Positions 5,747-6,633 of a DNA stretch of 6,633 bases are shown piece by piece. This DNA comes from Ruminiclostridium sp. Its GTDB lineage: Bacteria; Bacillota_A; Clostridia; Oscillospirales; Ruminococcaceae. A model generated the notes under the pieces. It was not told the DNA's origin and did not search any database. It saw only the letters and a list, made by a program, of their open reading frames with translations. How positions within the stretch are numbered: the first letter of the stretch is position 1; the number at the start of each line of letters is the position of its first letter. Made by a program: the position numbers and the translations under genes. The stretch is taken from contig JAFZOA010000663.1 in assembly GCA_017550775.1 (NCBI GenBank), positions 1 to 6,633 on the forward strand. The letters run 5' to 3'.

Positions 5747-6451
5747 TTAAGCCCAGCGTCTGCGTTCGAGCACTCTTACCGTGAGGAACAGGAATATCAC
5801 GATTATGCTCAGGAAGAATATCACTCCGCTGAGGCTGAAAATACCGGTTGTGAACTCGTAGTAGCGGTCGAACACCGCGAGCTTGGAGATCATGTCGGAA
5901 ATGAACTGCACCGGGATTATCGAAGCTATCACAGTTATGAGCGACAGCGCCACATTCACGGCGATAGAGCCGATAGCCGCGACCATCTGGCTCTCGGTGA
6001 GGGTGGAAACGAACAGTCCCGCCGACACGAACACTCCGCCTATAAGCGCGAGCGCCACGAAGTTACCGAGGATTATCGCCCAGTTCACGGTGGCAAGGAA
6101 GCTCATCACCACGCCGTAGCTCAGCATTACAAGGTCGCCGAGCATGAAAACACAGTACGCCGAGAGGAACTTGCCGCTCACAAGGCGCATGAGCCCCACA
6201 GGCGCGGTCAGCAGGAGCTGGTCGGTGCGCTGCTTGTTCTCGTCCGCCATAAGGCGCATGGTGAGAACAGGGACGAATATCATATACACATAGAACATCC
6301 CAAGGAACACATAGGAAACGTCCGTGCTTCCGATGCTGAGTGTGAAGAACCAGAAGAAGAACCCCGAGAAAAGGAAGGATACGGCGATAAAGACGTACCC
6401 TATCGGAGACTTGAAGTATGCCGAAAGCTCACGCTTCATTATCGCGGTCAT
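5747..6451 (-). CDS. ABC-2-type transporter permease, GldF-like
   Basis: This 234-residue integral membrane protein is the membrane-spanning subunit of the ABC system. The opening MKRELSAYFKSPIGYVFIA (residues 5-23) is the typical GldF/ABC-2 entry with an amphipathic stretch leading into helix 1. Six hydrophobic segments can be seen at about 16-40, 46-67, 97-119, 124-150, 155-182 and 205-226, and the protein ends in a basic RRRWA tail. The segment PVLTMRLMADENKQRTDQLL followed by LTAPV (61-85) is a conserved loop of the family, thought to contact the ATPase. Length is normal for GldF-like subunits. The start ATG overlaps the ATPase stop (ATGA), and AAGGAG lies 10 nt upstream inside the ATPase gene. 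The pairing with GldG and DUF4340 neighbours identifies the subfamily; the substrate is unknown. The assignment as an ABC-2 permease is firm, the gliding name is only a family label. Confidence 0.93.
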   Translation of the reverse strand: MTAIMKRELSAYFKSPIGYVFIAVSFLFSGFFFWFFTLSIGSTDVSYVFLGMFYVYMIFVPVLTMRLMADENKQRTDQLLLTAPVGLMRLVSGKFLSAYCVFMLGDLVMLSYGVVMSFLATVNWAIILGNFVALALIGGVFVSAGLFVSTLTESQMVAAIGSIAVNVALSLITVIASIIPVQFISDMISKLAVFDRYYEFTTGIFSLSGVIFFLSIIVIFLFLTVRVLERRRWA

Positions 6452-6633
6452 TTGTCTTCCTCTCCTTTCTCAATGCTGTCAAGCTTTGATTCGAGCTTTT
6501 CCGCGCCGCCGTACTCGTCGCCGGTGGTGAGCTTTAAGAACACTTCCTCCAGCGACAGCTCGTTCGAGCGCATCAGCAGTATCGGGAAGCTGCGCGCGGC
6601 AAGCTTTCTGAAGATGTCGCGGCGCACATCGGC
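6448..6633 (-). CDS. ABC transporter ATP-binding protein, C-terminal end (5' part outside window)
   Basis: Only the last 61 codons are present, translated by hand from the window edge to the TGA at 6450-6448. The sequence begins ADVRRDIFRKLAARSFPILL and continues through ELSLEEVFLKLT at about 25-36, the typical C-terminal tail of ABC-2-type ATPases. The nucleotide-binding motifs (Walker A, signature LSGGQ, Walker B) lie outside, so activity cannot be judged. After that tail comes a charged extension of about 25 residues rich in Glu and Lys. The stop overlaps the permease start as ATGA, so the two subunits are very probably coupled and partners. It would supply the energy for the GldF-like permease. 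Confidence 0.9.
   Translation of the reverse strand, partial: ADVRRDIFRKLAARSFPILLMRSNELSLEEVFLKLTTGDEYGGAEKLESKLDSIEKGEEDK

Overview
All recognisable genes in this window read on the minus strand, so transcription runs from high to low coordinates. The organism looks like a Firmicute of the class Clostridia with a moderately GC-rich genome, perhaps a gut Oscillospiraceae/Ruminococcaceae relative. The evidence is a tRNA-sensing T-box leader in front of trpE, AAGGAG-type ribosome binding sites, a consensus sigma-A promoter, and a GldF/GldG/DUF4340 ABC cluster of a type I recall from clostridial genomes. The genus cannot be fixed from the sequence alone.

Upstream block (6633 to 2487). This is an apparent operon for an uncharacterised ABC-2-type membrane system. 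It holds the last 61 codons of an ATP-binding subunit, a six-helix GldF-like permease, a GldG-like auxiliary protein with two membrane anchors and a large outer domain, and a DUF4340 protein with one N-terminal anchor. ATPase and permease overlap by ATGA, permease and GldG are 72 bp apart, and GldG and DUF4340 share one base if the better-supported start is used. Together they should form one membrane complex: the ATPase on the inside, the permease in the membrane, and two large domains outside the membrane. The cargo or job is unknown. This is the least understood biology in the window.

Intergenic block (2486 to 1978). It contains two hairpins just after the ABC operon, then an extended -10 sigma-A promoter preceded by an A/T tract, then a complete T-box riboswitch. 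The specifier triplet reads UGG (Trp), the T-box bulge reads UGGC (matching a tRNA 3' end GCCA, as expected for bacterial tRNA-Trp), and antiterminator and terminator share a segment and exclude each other.

Downstream block (1977 to 1). trpE is followed by trpG, overlapping by ATGA, and trpG runs off the window edge. These are the two subunits of anthranilate synthase, which makes anthranilate from chorismate and glutamine, the first committed step of tryptophan synthesis. Control appears two-layered: uncharged tRNA-Trp would relieve transcription termination through the T-box, and the enzyme keeps the MLES segment linked to tryptophan feedback inhibition.

The trp half is well understood in kind. 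I found no CRISPR array, tRNA, rRNA, insertion sequence or phage gene. Long plus-strand open frames opposite trpE and the GldG gene are judged to be shadows.
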